Shown: positions 49,721 through 62,420, counted from the stretch's first letter. The stretch is DNA of 64,000 nt from Branchiostoma floridae (GCF_000003815.2 NC_049987.1:10584714-10648713), one strand, 5' to 3'. The notes: generated from the letters alone by a model not told the origin. Translations and numbers: made by a program.

Positions 49721-52561
49721 GACAGCTCCTGCGTGTACAACAATATTTATCGTCATATTCTATCTTTCCGATTCGTGTTGTAAAATGTAAGCATATTTTG
49801 CGGTACTTACGTGAGTGGACACGACACTGTCAACACTTTCCTATAGGTAAGTAACTACTCCTTTTTCTTTCGTTTCTCCTTAAATTTATCGAATGGAGCA
49901 ATAAGACGAGTAGATATATACTTGGTGAAGTAGATGAAAAGGTTTATCGACATCCCTTGCTCCAGTACTGCAGTTTCTATGTACCATATTTGAAAACTGT
50001 ATTAAAATTTCTTTATTTATAAAAAAATGTAACTATCCACTAGCTTACCCAGTCATAAATTATCTCAATGATACAGCTTTCTAAATATAGTATAAGTTTC
50101 AACATTCAAGAGTCCTTGGCGTGAATTAGCAGCTTATCTAGCTATAGTCTGCCAGTAACACCATTAAAATGGTTTTCTTCGACACATTCTTAGTCTTCTG
50201 AGTCAGACCACTTAATGCGAGGACGTAGGAAGTGCCGTAATGTATTAGATTACACCGCTCCCTCAGCGACTACAACGCTTTTACGGATGATGTGATTTCT
50301 CCTCCACAAATTTGGTTATCAATATGGCATTTCCATTCCCATTTGCTGCATAATAAAATCGTCACAATGGGAAACACTTGCCTAATTGCTCCCAAATCAC
50401 TTTACGCGTAGGCTGTGTTTTCATTCACCCAATTATCTCATATTTCCTTCCAAACTGATACTCAATAGAGCTGATATCGATTGTGAAGGTAAAAAGTCAC
50501 ACAAGCACGGATGCATGAAACGTAAATTACATATCCTACCTTTCTTTTTTCTTGATGAGTTAGAAACGGCACACTTAACAATATGGTAGGAGAGCATGCT
50601 TTTTTTTCAATATTCAATAGTGTATTGTAAATAACGCAAATGCACAGAAAGGTCTTATGGTGAGTATATCAACGTCTTTGTCTTCGGTACGCAAGTCTTC
50701 TTTAAGCATTAACTTGTTCTAAATCTTCACGCATTACAAGCACTCGATCAAGAATACGAAACTTGCTAACATAAATGAAATTCTGACTTACGTTCTTCCA
50801 CTTAAGTCCCAGGGTTTAAAACGATGATAACGCAGGCCCTCTCCTCAGCCCACGGCGCCCACCCTTCTGAACCGGCACGGCTGGAACTAACGGGACGCTA
50901 GAGCCATTATTGGCAGAACATGGCGTAATTTGCAACAAGAATTCGTTTTATCAATTTTTGATGAGGAAATTGGGGTAATATCAGAAAGCACACTTTCAGG
51001 TCGGCTCCCCTGGGAGTTCGGGTCAAACGTGTCCACAAAATCAGTATGAGGCTAGCAGAAGTGGGCGAGATATCCAAGTACTAGAATTCCATCTTAGTTC
51101 AATTTGGGGTTATTTTGACGGTTTTTAAATTTGGTATGTACATAACGCAAAAAAATAAACGTTTCAGGTGTTCACCTCAGGTGTCAAATATCTGCCTGTA
51201 ACAGAACCCGACAAACTTATGGAGAAGAGTTGGGGTGCCATTTTGTGATTGGCTGAAGACGTAAGTCACTTTGCACTACTGTTAGATACTTGAAGTAGGA
51301 CCATCCCCCTTTTCAATTGAGGTTGAATTCCACTTCACCTTTGCCATTACATTTCTTGATGTCTTTTACCTAGACAGGTAAGTTGGTATTGCGTAAGCCT
51401 CCTCATGCTGTAACAGACCAGGTTTGTACTGAACAGTATACAAGCTGCATATCTGGACAGTTTTATTTGATTCACTCACACCAGGATAGGCGTACCCATC
51501 TCTTATCGGCGTGGCTTTTCTCAAACACGGAACCTCTATTTGACGTCCCTAGCCAAAACCAAGTACTCATTTAAACTGAATCGAGAGAGAAAATTGGTGT
51601 GAAGTAAAAAAATAATCAGGACCTGTCAGGATTCAAACTACATATCTCAACGTTCTGAGCCAACAGCCATAACCACATGTACAAGTTCACAGTTGCTAAA
51701 TGAAGAGACAGTGTACACGCTCTTCTATGCGTCATCAACAGCAGAAAAAAACACATCTTTCCACTTCTAACGTCAATCGTTACATTATGTGTAATTTGAT
51801 GAATAAATGTGTAATTTATTTCAAAGCATCTTAATACGCACACGTAATGGATGTACGTTCATTCAGGTATATGTACGTTTTGTTGATATGAAATGTTACG
51901 TAGCATGTATAGCAATCCTGTGGCATAACACCACAGAGTTCCGTGTTTCAGAATGGGTGAAGTTCATATAAGGTACTAGGATTCACAATGCTAGTTCGAT
52001 TGCCATTGGGCCATAAACAACCCGCTTTTATCCCCCTTTCAGTTGTAGGAAAAAACGCGCCCCCAAAAAAATGTACTGCCATTGATGCTAATCTCGTGTA
52101 AATGCAATTCATTTAATCGTCGGTAGGGTGTGATATTTACAGGTGACAATGCACGGGAAATTCTTCGCGAGATTGTGTCCATTACTTTTGCCAAAAGAAG
52201 TCATTAAAAGTTACTGAGTTGAACTTCATATGTGCTGAAAGTATTAGAAAATATGCACATTCGGTTGTATCAAACGTGAAGAGAAAAAGGATTTAAATAT
52301 TATAGTGACAAGGCACGGCATACGGGTATTTTGTTGACATGTATGTTTAGCTAAATTCTACAGGTACTTGTCGATCCGATCGTGTGAATGTCTCGTGAGC
52401 GATTCACACGGATCTCACAGTATTCAGTAACGCGGAGTATGATGCAGTTAATAATGTTTTGACATGTGCTAAGGGTACCTGCGCATCAATTAGTCACATG
52501 ACTGTTGCCCCCTCCCTCCACACACACACTTTTTACACAGCTCTGTCTGTCAGTCTTCAAA
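49721..52561. other. Intergenic spacer between divergent genes
   Basis: No coding exon recognised. It separates the 5' end of receptor gene 2 (minus) from the 5' end of the secreted-protein gene A (plus), so it must contain both promoters. A tRNA-like SINE remnant is listed at about 51625-51690. Confidence 0.5.
51625..51690 (-). mobile_element. Degraded tRNA-like SINE remnant
   Basis: On the minus strand, GTGGTTATGGCTGTTGGCTC (A-box region) is followed about 30 bases later by GTAGTTTGAATCCTGACA (B-box region). The resemblance is to a Ser/Leu-type tRNA, but the acceptor stem cannot be closed, so it is not called as a tRNA gene. Confidence 0.3.
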
Positions 52562-53582
52562 ATGACGAAGCTTTATGTCTTCATGTGTTTGCTGGGGGTG
52601 ATGTCCTTGACTCAAACTTTGAAGATCACCCCATACCCTCAGCCGCCGATCTGGCCTTCTGCCTTCTCAGTAGCTTTTCACGAGAAGTTTGATATTCCCA
52701 TTATTCCCAGCAGCGACGGCGCTTGGTACTATGACTACAGCACTAGGAGGACTCGGTTTGACCATTTGCAGGGACAAGACAACAATTTCTGTCAGGGACG
52801 TGGCTTGAAGCTGCAGAACAACCATAGTGACTGTCACCTGATCTTCACTCCCGCAGACATGTACGTACATTACCCCCAGGAGAGACAGTGTTGCCGGGCC
52901 TGTGGGGCTGCCGAGGGCTGCACCGTTCTGAAACCAGACTGGCTGGCCGGGGCGAAGTACACTGGGAAACAAACCATCAGCGGTATGGTGTGTCATGGCT
53001 GGGAGAAACAAGGCGCTGTGGCGGTAGACAGGTCGGTGTGACAATTTTCATTGGACAGCAATAGCTAGGTATGTGACTTTGCAACTCGTGATGAAAGTTA
53101 TGATGCCTGGAGTGTGAGTAAGGTTCAAATTAAGCCCTTTCACAGAGATCAGGACGAATGTGCGGCGACAAGAATTCTATGTAATATGTCAAAGGTAAAG
53201 GCCCCAAGACGAAAACAGTCTTCGATAATTTTCTTTGATTTGCATTACAATGCCCGACGGATTTTATTATCTTTTTGAGTAGCTTTACCTTTGACATATA
53301 CCTAGAATCCCTGTCGCCGCACATGTGACCTGATCTCTGTGTGAAAGGGCGTGTTCTTACATGATTTGTTTTATTTCACACTTTAGGTGGTACCAGACAG
53401 AAGATGGCACGCCTTGTCAGTACTGGGAGAAGTTAACAATCCCGCCGCATCTTGAAGTTCTTCACACCATCACGTTTAACAGCAGTACTTCCAATGTCGG
53501 CCCTGTTCCTAAAAGTATCTTCGACGTCCCTAACTACTGTAACACTACATGTCCGTTCCCTTGGGGTCCACATGACGAATAA
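52562..53582 (+). CDS. Secreted cysteine-rich protein, copy A (2 exons, 221 aa)
   Basis: Exons 52562-53031 and 53387-53582 join with AG|GTCGGT and TTTAG junctions in phase 2. The ATG starts a clear signal peptide (KLYVFMCLLGVMSLTQT). The mature part has WYYDYSTRRTRFDH, an NHS glycosylation site, a CCRACGAAEGC cluster, LKPDWLAGAKYTG, and a second-exon segment with PCQYW and a terminal C-x3-C. This layout recalls a widespread eukaryotic family of secreted proteins with a W-Y-D-[YW]-x-x-R-x-R signature and the ependymin-like fold (recollection; function unknown). The intron carries a foldback element. It is paralogous to copy B 4.6 kb downstream, with an almost identical 228-bp tract ending at the donor. 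Confidence 0.85.
53134..53350. mobile_element. Foldback element with about 68-bp arms in the intron of copy A
   Basis: GCCCTTTCACAGAGATCAGG onward (53134) is mirrored by a segment ending GTGTGAAAGGGC at 53350. Arms share TGTGCGGCGACA, ATTCTA and TGTCAAAGGTAAAG. The element occupies over half of the 355-bp intron. Copy B's intron, in contrast, shows no such element. Confidence 0.75.
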
Positions 53583-53953
53583 ATACTAAGTATTTCAGTA
53601 GTTTTTTTTCTCGAGGAGTTTCACATTTCAATCATTTCCTCCTTTTACTTCAGTTAGGGTCGTACCTTGAAGTTGAATAGATATGATGATGATGTAACGT
53701 CCTTTGATGTAAATGCAAGATGTGGGCTCAGGCACAATTGCGATTGTATGCGTAGGTTTCATTTCAGTTTGAGGTATTTCCGAAAGTCTTATTTCCTAGA
53801 GCTGTACTATTTAACGTTCTCGTAATACTGTAGAATTTCGTTAATTCAAAAGGCCTAGATATGTTCACCTGCAATGTTGTATCTAAAAGATAAAAGATCT
53901 ATATAATGTGTCACCAAGCCCTGAAACCATTAGACATACACTAATAAGAGTCA

Positions 53954-53959
53954 AATAAA
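53954..53959 (+). terminator. Candidate poly(A) signal of copy A
   Basis: AATAAA about 370 bp after the stop codon. An earlier AATAAA overlaps the stop codon itself (53578-53583) and is unlikely to be used. Confidence 0.4.
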
Positions 53960-54165
53960 AATATCATATCCTGACGTTTAAATGTTGTCATCTTTGGTTG
54001 CTGTTTTGTCCGAGATGTTGGTATGAAAATGGAAGGCTTGGTTACGCTTTCTTTCGACTTACAGTAATTATATTTCAGCCATACCATAGGTATGGTGAAA
54101 TATATTGTATTCGTAATGTTTCTTTTTTCTTTCTTTCTTTCTCCTGTCAAATCTTCAGAACACGG

Positions 54166-54815
54166 TATCTCCGTTGTTCCTCAACCGAATGACTTGAAAT
54201 TTGGCACAAGGGTAGAGTGGGCCAATACCCTCGGGCGTTTTTTTCATTTTTTTCATATCTGTCTCTTAAATGATTTTATTAAGGTTTTTTGGTCATCTTA
54301 AGACCAAAACTGTATATTTGGGCCCCCTGTACCCTGGTATTATAACCGAATGAGCTGAAATTTGGCACAGATGTGCCTTGATAAGTCCCCCATATAGATT
54401 CAATATCAGTTTTGGTGTACAGTACAACAAAATGCTTATTTTTGCGATTTTTTGACCAATTTTTGACCAAAAAAGGACACTTTTGGCCCCTGTACCCTGG
54501 TATTACAACCAAATGAGCTGAAATTTGACAGAGATGTGCCTTGATAATGCCCCCATATAAATTCAATAACACTTTTGGTGTACAGTACAACAAAATGCTT
54601 ATTTTTGCGATTTTTTGACCAATTTTTGACCAAAAAAGGACACTTTTGGCTCCTGTACCTTGGTATTGCAACCGAATGAGCTGAAATTTGACACAGATGT
54701 GCCTTGATAATCCCTTCATATAAATTCAATAACACTTTTGGTGTACAGTGCAACAAAATGCTTATTTTTGCGATTTTTGGCCAATTTTTGACCAAAAAAG
54801 GACACTTTTGGCTCC
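54166..54815. repeat. 163-bp tandem satellite-like array
   Basis: The phrase TGTACCCTGGTATTA recurs at 54328, 54491, 54654 (as TGTACCTTGG) and 54816, giving a 162-163 bp period. Each unit contains GAGCTGAAATTTGGCACAGA, CACTTTTGGTGTACAGTAC and TTTTTGACCAAAAAAGGACA. The long minus-strand frames across it shift phase with each unit and are not genes. Confidence 0.8.
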
Positions 54816-56165
54816 TGTACCCTGGTATTACAATTAAATGACCTGAAATTTGGTATAGATAGGCATTAGATACTTGGTAACAAGATTCGAGTAAAATTTT
54901 TGACATAAACAACTTTAAAATGATTAATTTTGGCACTTTTCTGAGGGGAAATTTGTTTTCTTTTGGCCTCCTGACGTGACCTTCCGTGACCCCGCACAGA
55001 GCCACACCTGTGCGCGTCAGCCGGAGAGTTAATTGAATCAAAGACCTAGCCAATCAGCGAAGAGGAGGCCAAAGGCTAATTAATATTCATAAGCGGGGCC
55101 TCATGATCCCGTATATAGCAGTGTTCCCGCCAGGGGGAGCAAAGCCCGCCTAAGGCTCTCGCATTTTAGACTATTCAGAAGGCTTTATATTGTATCAGTT
55201 CTTAGGGGCATATCTATGATAATCGCAGCAGTCACTTAACTTCTCTTCAGGAGTTTAGCGTAACACTGTTTCAGGTCAAACCGTCAAAGGCAACTAAAAA
55301 CAAACTTTAACGTTACTGAGTTCAACAGTACTTATAACTTGTTATCCGAAGTTGAAACGCTAGCGATGGTATTTTCGCTGCGCTGTTAGCTCCGTGCGAC
55401 TGTTGTTGACGGTCTTATAACGGTATATTTTGCACCCCTGTACCCTGGTATGAGTAACATTTGGTATAGATAGGCATAATATAGTTGGTAAAATGATCCA
55501 AGTAAAATTTTTGGCATAAAGTACTGTAAAAGGCTTAATTACAGCACTTTTTTTAGGGGAAGTTGGTTTTCTTTCGTTCTCCATGCCGTGACCTTTCGGA
55601 CGTTCACCCCACAGAGCCGACATCTGCACCTGCGTCTAGCCGGCAGGAAGAGTTAATTCAATTAATGGTTCAGCCAATCAGCGAAGAGGAAAGCGAAGGC
55701 TAATTAATATTCATAAGCGGGACCACACAATACGTTAACTTGAAGACTCAGGCCGTACAGACTTCTCGCCAGGATTTTTTCAAAGCGTCGGACAGGGGTC
55801 CGGGGGCCGCCGAATGTCCCTGGCGGGGTCCAGGGGCAGGGCCACTGTGGGGGGGACCCAGGTGGGCGAAGCCCCCCCGGAAGCTCTTGCATTTTAGGCT
55901 ATTGAGAAGGCTTTTTTTATCAGTTTTTTTAGGGCCATATCTACGATAATCGTAGCAGTCACTTATTTCTCTTCAGCAGTTTGACTTTAAAATATTTCGG
56001 GTCAAAGCTTCAAAGACAACTAAAACCTCATAAACAACAAACTTTACTTAGCTCAACAGTATACAAAAATATTGTACGGGTTGCCATCCTTAGTTGAAGC
56101 GCTTATTTATAGCGCTAGTATCTTCGCTGCGCCGTTAGCCGCCGTGCGACTTTTGTTGACGGTCT
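54816..56165. repeat. Duplicated 0.6-0.73 kb unit with promoter-like core
   Basis: Unit I (54816 to about 55415) and unit II (55439 to about 56165) align throughout: TGTACCCTGGTAT start, AGCCAATCAGCGAAGAGGA (55048 and 55672), GGCTAATTAATATTCATAAG, the GCAGTCACTTA block, and a GACGGTCT end. Unit II has an extra GC-rich segment of about 120 bp (55735-55880). A CCAAT box and, in unit I, a GTATATAG sequence sit at promoter-like spacing. These could be solo LTRs or another transposon; the family is not identified. Confidence 0.65.
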
Positions 56166-57662
56166 GATATCCCTACGTCGCCGCCTCGCTGATATTCCCA
56201 CGGACATGTTTCAAAAAAAATACCCAGCAAAAAACGCTGTTCTGCGTCAAATTCTATTCTATAAAACTCAGTGTTACAGTCTAAATATTTTGTAGAAGCA
56301 CCGCTGTAGGAAAGAAGGTCCAAGCAATGTAAAACATCACGTAGCATGAAGTTCGCTGTCAACTGGCACACAGCACATGACTGTTTGAAACTCTAAGTCT
56401 AATCAACAGCCGTGTTTGATTGATAGCCGGCGGTCCTATGATGAAGTCGGCGAAAGGTGCGTTAGTTAGAAAATCTGCGTTTAGTTTTGATACGTAATTA
56501 TAAGTTAGACAGTGGCGAGAATGATTATTTTCTCATCAATATTTCTCTTCAGAATTATTTGAACTTAATTGTACATCTAAACAATTGGCTTACCTGTGCA
56601 ATGTTTATATGATTAATGATCAGTGTACTGAAATCATGTGTAACGTATGGCTCCTAGTCAATAGATCAGCATTTTCTCTATAGTGACCACCTGTCTATAG
56701 TGGCCACATTTCCTAGTGCTGTTGTTGTTTGGCATAAACTTTGAACATTTAAATTGTTAGTAACTTTAAACTGCCAGAGTTTCAGCCCAATAAAACACTC
56801 TCAGCGCCAGGGTATGAACAGACTGACCAGACAGACGAAAATAAATCCTCGAACAAGGTTCAATCGTATCTTCCGGGTCTGGCAGGAAGTTGTTAAACTA
56901 AAATAAGAATAGTTGGTTGATGGTTGATTGCATACAAAGTAAAACAGTTTAACAGTTTTACAGCTTGAAGAAAACAAACGCTCCTACAGTACCTGCACCT
57001 GCTTGATAATTATTAAATCGTATGCCCTACTTGAATAAAAAAAGTTCCTTGCAATAATAAATGTACCCACATCACAAGGAGCTTATACTTTTTTAAACTT
57101 ACACCTAGTTATCGTACTGAAAATTGTTAATGACATTACATGAAGTCATTCAACAATTTTCAGTCATGATGAAAATTTTCTGAATGGAAGGTGTGATTAT
57201 TGTCATTTTCTGAAAAATAGAAGCAAGCTCTGTTTTTACCTGGAGTCAATTCACAATACCAGTCCACTTTGGGGGATAATGTACTGTTAAGAGGATGTTC
57301 CATTTTTGCGCAGGGGTGATTTGGAACAGTCCAATGTTGCGTGGGAAGGGGTATGGCTGAAATATGCTGTATTTGCTCTTAAGCAAATGTCGGCCTTTCT
57401 AGTTCTCATGATCGTTCCTGAAGGAAAACATTCTTTAATTTCTGTAAACACTGGATTTGAAACACCACTACGAAAAGTCATAGAAAACCTCTTTTCTTGG
57501 CTCTATATCATCGTCCAATCGAGTGCGCTAGCTCATTTATTAAAGCGCGCCTGCGCAATACGTTTAGTTTGAATTCTGGCATGAAGAGTTTACATCGCGT
57601 TAATTAATAACCTTAGACCTAACTGTTTGCTAGCAGGCGTTCTTTACATTTCGACAGTATAA
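56166..57662. other. Upstream region of copy B, no gene seen
   Basis: AT-rich sequence with small direct and inverted repeats (for example near 57120-57170) but no exon. A TATAAA at 57657-57662 abuts the start codon of copy B and is too close to be its TATA box. Confidence 0.45.
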
Positions 57663-59281
57663 ATGCCTAGCTTTAGCATAACCCAAATCACCCTCGCTAC
57701 GTGGTTCCTTGGGGTGGTGTCGTTCACCCAACCCTTTAGACTCCCACCCGACCCTCAGCCGCCGACGTGGCCTCCAGCCTTCTCAATAGCATTCTACGAG
57801 GAAATCTTCGTTTTCATAGCACCTATCAGTGGTAATGAGGGTACATGGCACTACGACTATAGCAATGGCAGGGCGCGGTTCGACCATCTGGAAGGACAAT
57901 CAGACAACTTCTGCCTCGATAGCGGCATGAAGCTGCAGAACAACCATAGTGACTGTCACCTGATCTTCACTCCCGCAGACATGTACGTACATTACCCCGG
58001 GGAGAGACAGTGTTGCCGGGCCTGTGGGGCTGCCGAGGGCTGCACCGTTCTGAAACCAGACTGGCTGGCCGGGGCGAAGTACACTGGGAAACAAACCATC
58101 AGTGGTATGGTGTGTCATGGCTGGGAGAAACAAGGCGCTGTGGCGGTAGACAGGTGCGTCGGAAACCTACTTCAACATAATAGAGTTTGACATGAATATG
58201 CATTTATCTTAAAAGCTAAAGGTACATACAATAAAAACTAAACTGCTTTGGGTTACAGCATGACCTATGATCACCCAAACCTACATTCTGGACAAGGACA
58301 GGTGAACTTTAAACCCTTCAATATGTGTACGTAGATGAGTTTTACTAACCTTGGAACTTCTTGCAAACAAACAGCTACGCTTGCATTTACAATGTATGAC
58401 ATTAGTAACTTTTGCCTGATATAGTACAATAATGTGGCATATCTAACTGAAGTGAATCCAAGGACATTATGAATAAGCAAAACTGCGCGAGAAAATTTTG
58501 CCCACTTTTCGCAAATTGTGCGAATTTTCGCAAATTTTCCGTTGCTGTCAAACTGACTTGAGAGGAATTTAAACAAATTAGCAGGTTATTGTAAAACGCA
58601 GTGCTGTGACTGACTTAAAAACAAATTAATGTACATTTGTACGTTGACCAAAAAAGTATATTGCTGTCATAAAAGTATGTTCATATACACAACATAGGCA
58701 AGATATTATCTTATAAAAATTGCACAATTGGTGCGGTTGAGTAAGATACCTTCACAATAATGCATTTAAGCGATATGATATCAGTACGGTGTAGTACCTC
58801 AATGTCCAAGCAGATGTAGCAGTCGTTCTTGTTTTAAACATATTTGTTTTTTTCTTTTGGAGGTGAATATTTTTTTCTGCACGTGTACACTTGTTTAGTT
58901 GTTACCAGACCGAGGTGATGAGGTGAGGTGAGACCGACACATCTGGCATTTTGACTCTTAAAAGCACACACCTGAAAAAAAGACGTACACTCAAAACCCC
59001 TTCAGAAAAACGGAAACACCACTAAATAAAACAAGTCAACTGCCACGTCTGCTTGAAAACTACTAAAACGTAACCCTTTCTGCAGGTGGTTCCAGACAGA
59101 AGAGGGCATGCCTTGCCAGTACTCTGAGAGCTTTAAGCTGAGACCAGAGCTTCACACCATCACTTTCAGTAACATCACCTACAAGGTTGGCCCCATCCAG
59201 GATGACATCTTTCACATTCCCAAATACTGTAACAGGACATGTCCATCACCTTACAAGCCTCCTACTGGAGCCGTTTTTTGA
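57663..59281 (+). CDS. Secreted cysteine-rich protein, copy B (2 exons, 228 aa)
   Basis: Exons 57663-58153 and 59086-59281, joined in phase 2 by AG|GTGCGT and TGCAG, exactly as in copy A (both second exons are 196 bp). Signal peptide with an ATWFLGVVSF core, then a Pro-rich stretch, WHYDYSNGRARFDH, the CCRACGAAEGC cluster and LKPDWLAGAKYTG, and a second exon with PCQYSES and a terminal C-x3-C followed by a short Pro-rich tail. It has seven residues more than copy A, mostly in the N-terminal third. The 228 bp before the donor are nearly identical to copy A, while both flanks are clearly diverged. Family and function as for copy A: secreted, unknown role. Confidence 0.85.
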
Positions 59282-59442
59282 TAAACTACATACTTTTTTA
59301 CCTCTGTGCAAAAGGAGGTATTCTAATCAGCTTGTTTGTTTGTATTCATGTGTGTGTCAGCTGTTAGCATTATAACGCTAGGCACGTCTCGGACATCAAA
59401 AGAAGTCCAGTCAAAGGTACCAGGCATTGATGATAAAAACAA

Positions 59443-59448
59443 AATAAA
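59443..59448 (+). terminator. Candidate poly(A) signal of copy B
   Basis: AATAAA about 160 bp after the stop codon of copy B. Confidence 0.4.
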
Positions 59449-60062
59449 ATATATTCACATAGAAATGTCTCTCAACTATGCAAAAGTTCAACAAATGATC
59501 TTTATTGAATACTGTCAGGTTGATGTTAAATGAATACAGCAGATGCAGATTGCTTAAGAATGGTTGGCATCACCTGCACAATTCACGAAGTGTCCAGAGA
59601 TTAAATACTTGTAAAACGTACACATGAGCCCAGGATGTCTGCTATGTTCTAGACATAAAGCTGGAGGTCGACGGTACCTTGCTGACACAACGTTATTGGT
59701 ATACTACAGCATAGGGTGTTACAAACCTGGAAGTACAATTGAGCTTAACAGGTTGGGATGTCTGATATTTGGGGTGAAGGTGGCATACATTTGTCATACG
59801 ATCACATAGAGAGGGCATTCTTGAAATAGCCATGCATGTGTTGCACAATATTCAGCTGTCTTGTAATAAGTAAATCCTATCTTACATCCTGGTCAGTGGT
59901 TGGTTCTGTCACAGTCTGGCAGGCATTAAAGTTGTACACCATCAAAATCGTACAACGTACTACAGCTGTGGACATCCCAATAAAAAATCAACTAATTATT
60001 ATATAAGGTAACATGTAACATAAGGAGACCATTAACTACATGTAAACCACATCAGCTCAACT

Positions 60063-60068
60063 TTTATT
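60063..60068 (-). terminator. Poly(A) signal of CSTF2
   Basis: AATAAA on the minus strand, 54 bp after the CSTF2 stop codon, implying a very short 3' UTR. Confidence 0.55.
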
Positions 60069-60121
60069 GTAACCAATGGTACCGAACAAGACTCACAGTA
60101 AAACAAGAGGAAGCTAGTTTT

Positions 60122-62370
60122 TCACTGTCTCTGTGATGATTGGATCTGTTCCTTGAGAATCATGATGCTCTGTCTCTGTTCTGGAGGCAGCATGGCGATC
60201 TGCTCAGGAGAGAGCTGAAGAACCTGCATGATCAGGGCAGCCTGGGGGAGAACAGACATGTACGTCAATATAAGTTCATTGGTCGAGAGTGCAATGATTG
60301 GTTGAGTACTAATAGTAAAGATGTACATACTGTAAGAATGACTCAAACCAAGAAGTTAGAAACAATGCAGCAAGAGTGAATACATAACGAAATACAGTGA
60401 ACTGCTTTATTTATTAATGAGTATTGTATTTGGGCTGTCTGTATTTTCCCAGTCATATGTTATCTATATCATATGCTCATGTTCAGTCAAGAAAGTGGTC
60501 AAAAGAAACATGTTATTCTAATCCAAATTTTACTAAAGGGGCATTCCACTCCAGAAGGGGGTGGTGTTTTCCAATAGATAATGTGTCAATGAATACATAA
60601 TCAGCCAAATTTTGTGGAATTCAAATTGGGATGAATTGCGCGATGACACTCACTAAACCCATGCAGACCCTACACATGCATTCCCTATACGCATAGACAC
60701 TTTTGAGATCGCTAAGCACACCGAGAAGGCAAATTGCTCATAAGATATCAAAGAACACATAACAAGACAAGATTTCTTAGCGATCCTAAAATTAGTTTCG
60801 TAACCTTACCTAAAAGTTTTGCATTGGAATCAGCCATAGGATTAATTCAATTAGAGGGTATTTGGGGAGTTTAATAGAAGACTGAATGCTTTTGAGGCAC
60901 GTGGAGCAACTGGGTACTTTATCGTATAATGTGAATTATTATGCATTTACAACTTCCTAAAATTAATATCTATCGGAAAATAACACTCCCTTGTGGAGTG
61001 GAATACCCCTTTAAATCAATGAACTACAATTAAACAAAATGTATGAGAAACAGAACTGAATTCTTCATTGGGGCATTAAGATCGTTGAGCTCTTGTTAAA
61101 CACTAAAAGACACATGACTTAGACCAACTATACACATATGCAGTATTGACTCCTACCTTCTCCTGGTCAGCTGGTGTGGGGTTGGAGTCTGAGTGTGGTG
61201 ACATGTGTGCTCCGCCTGCCGGGCCGCCTCCTCCCATTGGTCCCTACAAACAAGACCAGTACTCTTGACATAACATTCAAATACACATCCAGGAAAATAT
61301 GGCTGAACCATGCTTACAACTTGGTTAGAAATAACATAACTTCAGGGTTTGAAAATAGACAATGGTTTGAAACTGCAGAAAGGAAAGATATCATTTAACA
61401 GGTATGTAGAGGAGAAAAAGCAAGCAGTCATGGAAAGCAGAATGGCATTACATGTAAGCTAGCCATATACAAGAACAGGCCATTCCTGACAGCCAAGAAG
61501 AAGGCAGCAGTCTTCCTCATTAAGAAGGAAAAAACTAAATGAAAAATTAGCTAGAAACATAAAGAAAGAGGCCATGACAGGCAAAACTGTTCCACTATTA
61601 GTCACAGAGGGGTAGAATGGACTGGACTGAAAGGTAGAAATACAAAATAAAAACATAAAAATGTGGCAACTCTCTCATTGGTCGAGCTGATAATTGCCAT
61701 GCTATGATTGGTTGAACTGCTAATTGTGATAAGCAGTCAGGGTTGGTCCATTAGAAATGGCCTGATTATGGACCAAACTCTATTTGATCCAATTAATGTA
61801 CCAAGAGAACAAGGTCTAACATTGGTAAAGAGGAATATACCACTTTAATGAAAGGGGGAGGGGGGAACTACTCAACAGGACCTTGAGAAAAGACCGTACC
61901 ATTAACTGGTCAGCCAGGTTGGAGATGCTGCTTGGCAACTGGAGGGATTGAGATGTCAGTAGGCAGGACATCACAACAATTTCTATGTTCCACTGCTATG
62001 TTTCCATTCATTCTTACCGTAAAGCTTTACACACATTCAATAACAGTTTCTTAACAATTGTTCAACTCACAAAAACAGATTATACTGGACATTTCTTGTC
62101 CACAGGATTTGTTCAAATGAAAAACGGCTTGCTCAAATGATTTATGTTGACTTGCCCATAGAAAATGAGGGCACAAAGCCATCCCTATATATGCAAAGCG
62201 GACCTAATGGTTTATTCTCTTGCCATCAGCTTTGATGGAAATCTGCACCACCCAATGACATAAATGATAACATTCACTCATGCACTCACTCACTCACTCA
62301 CTCACTCACTCACTCACTCACTCACTCACTCACTCACTCACTCACTCACTCACTCACGCATGCGCGCACG

Positions 62371-62420
<50 letters not shown>

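Noticed and set aside
51625-51690. A functional tRNA gene
   Set aside because: A- and B-box-like segments are present but no acceptor stem or full cloverleaf can be formed.
52667-53044. 125-codon minus-strand frame, and the matching frame at 57900-58133
   Set aside because: Antisense shadow of the conserved exon of the secreted-protein genes.
54436-55053. 205-codon minus-strand frame, and an overlapping 146-codon frame at 54279-54719
   Set aside because: They run through the 163-bp tandem array; the period is not a multiple of three, so each unit is read in a different frame, and there is no start or splice context.
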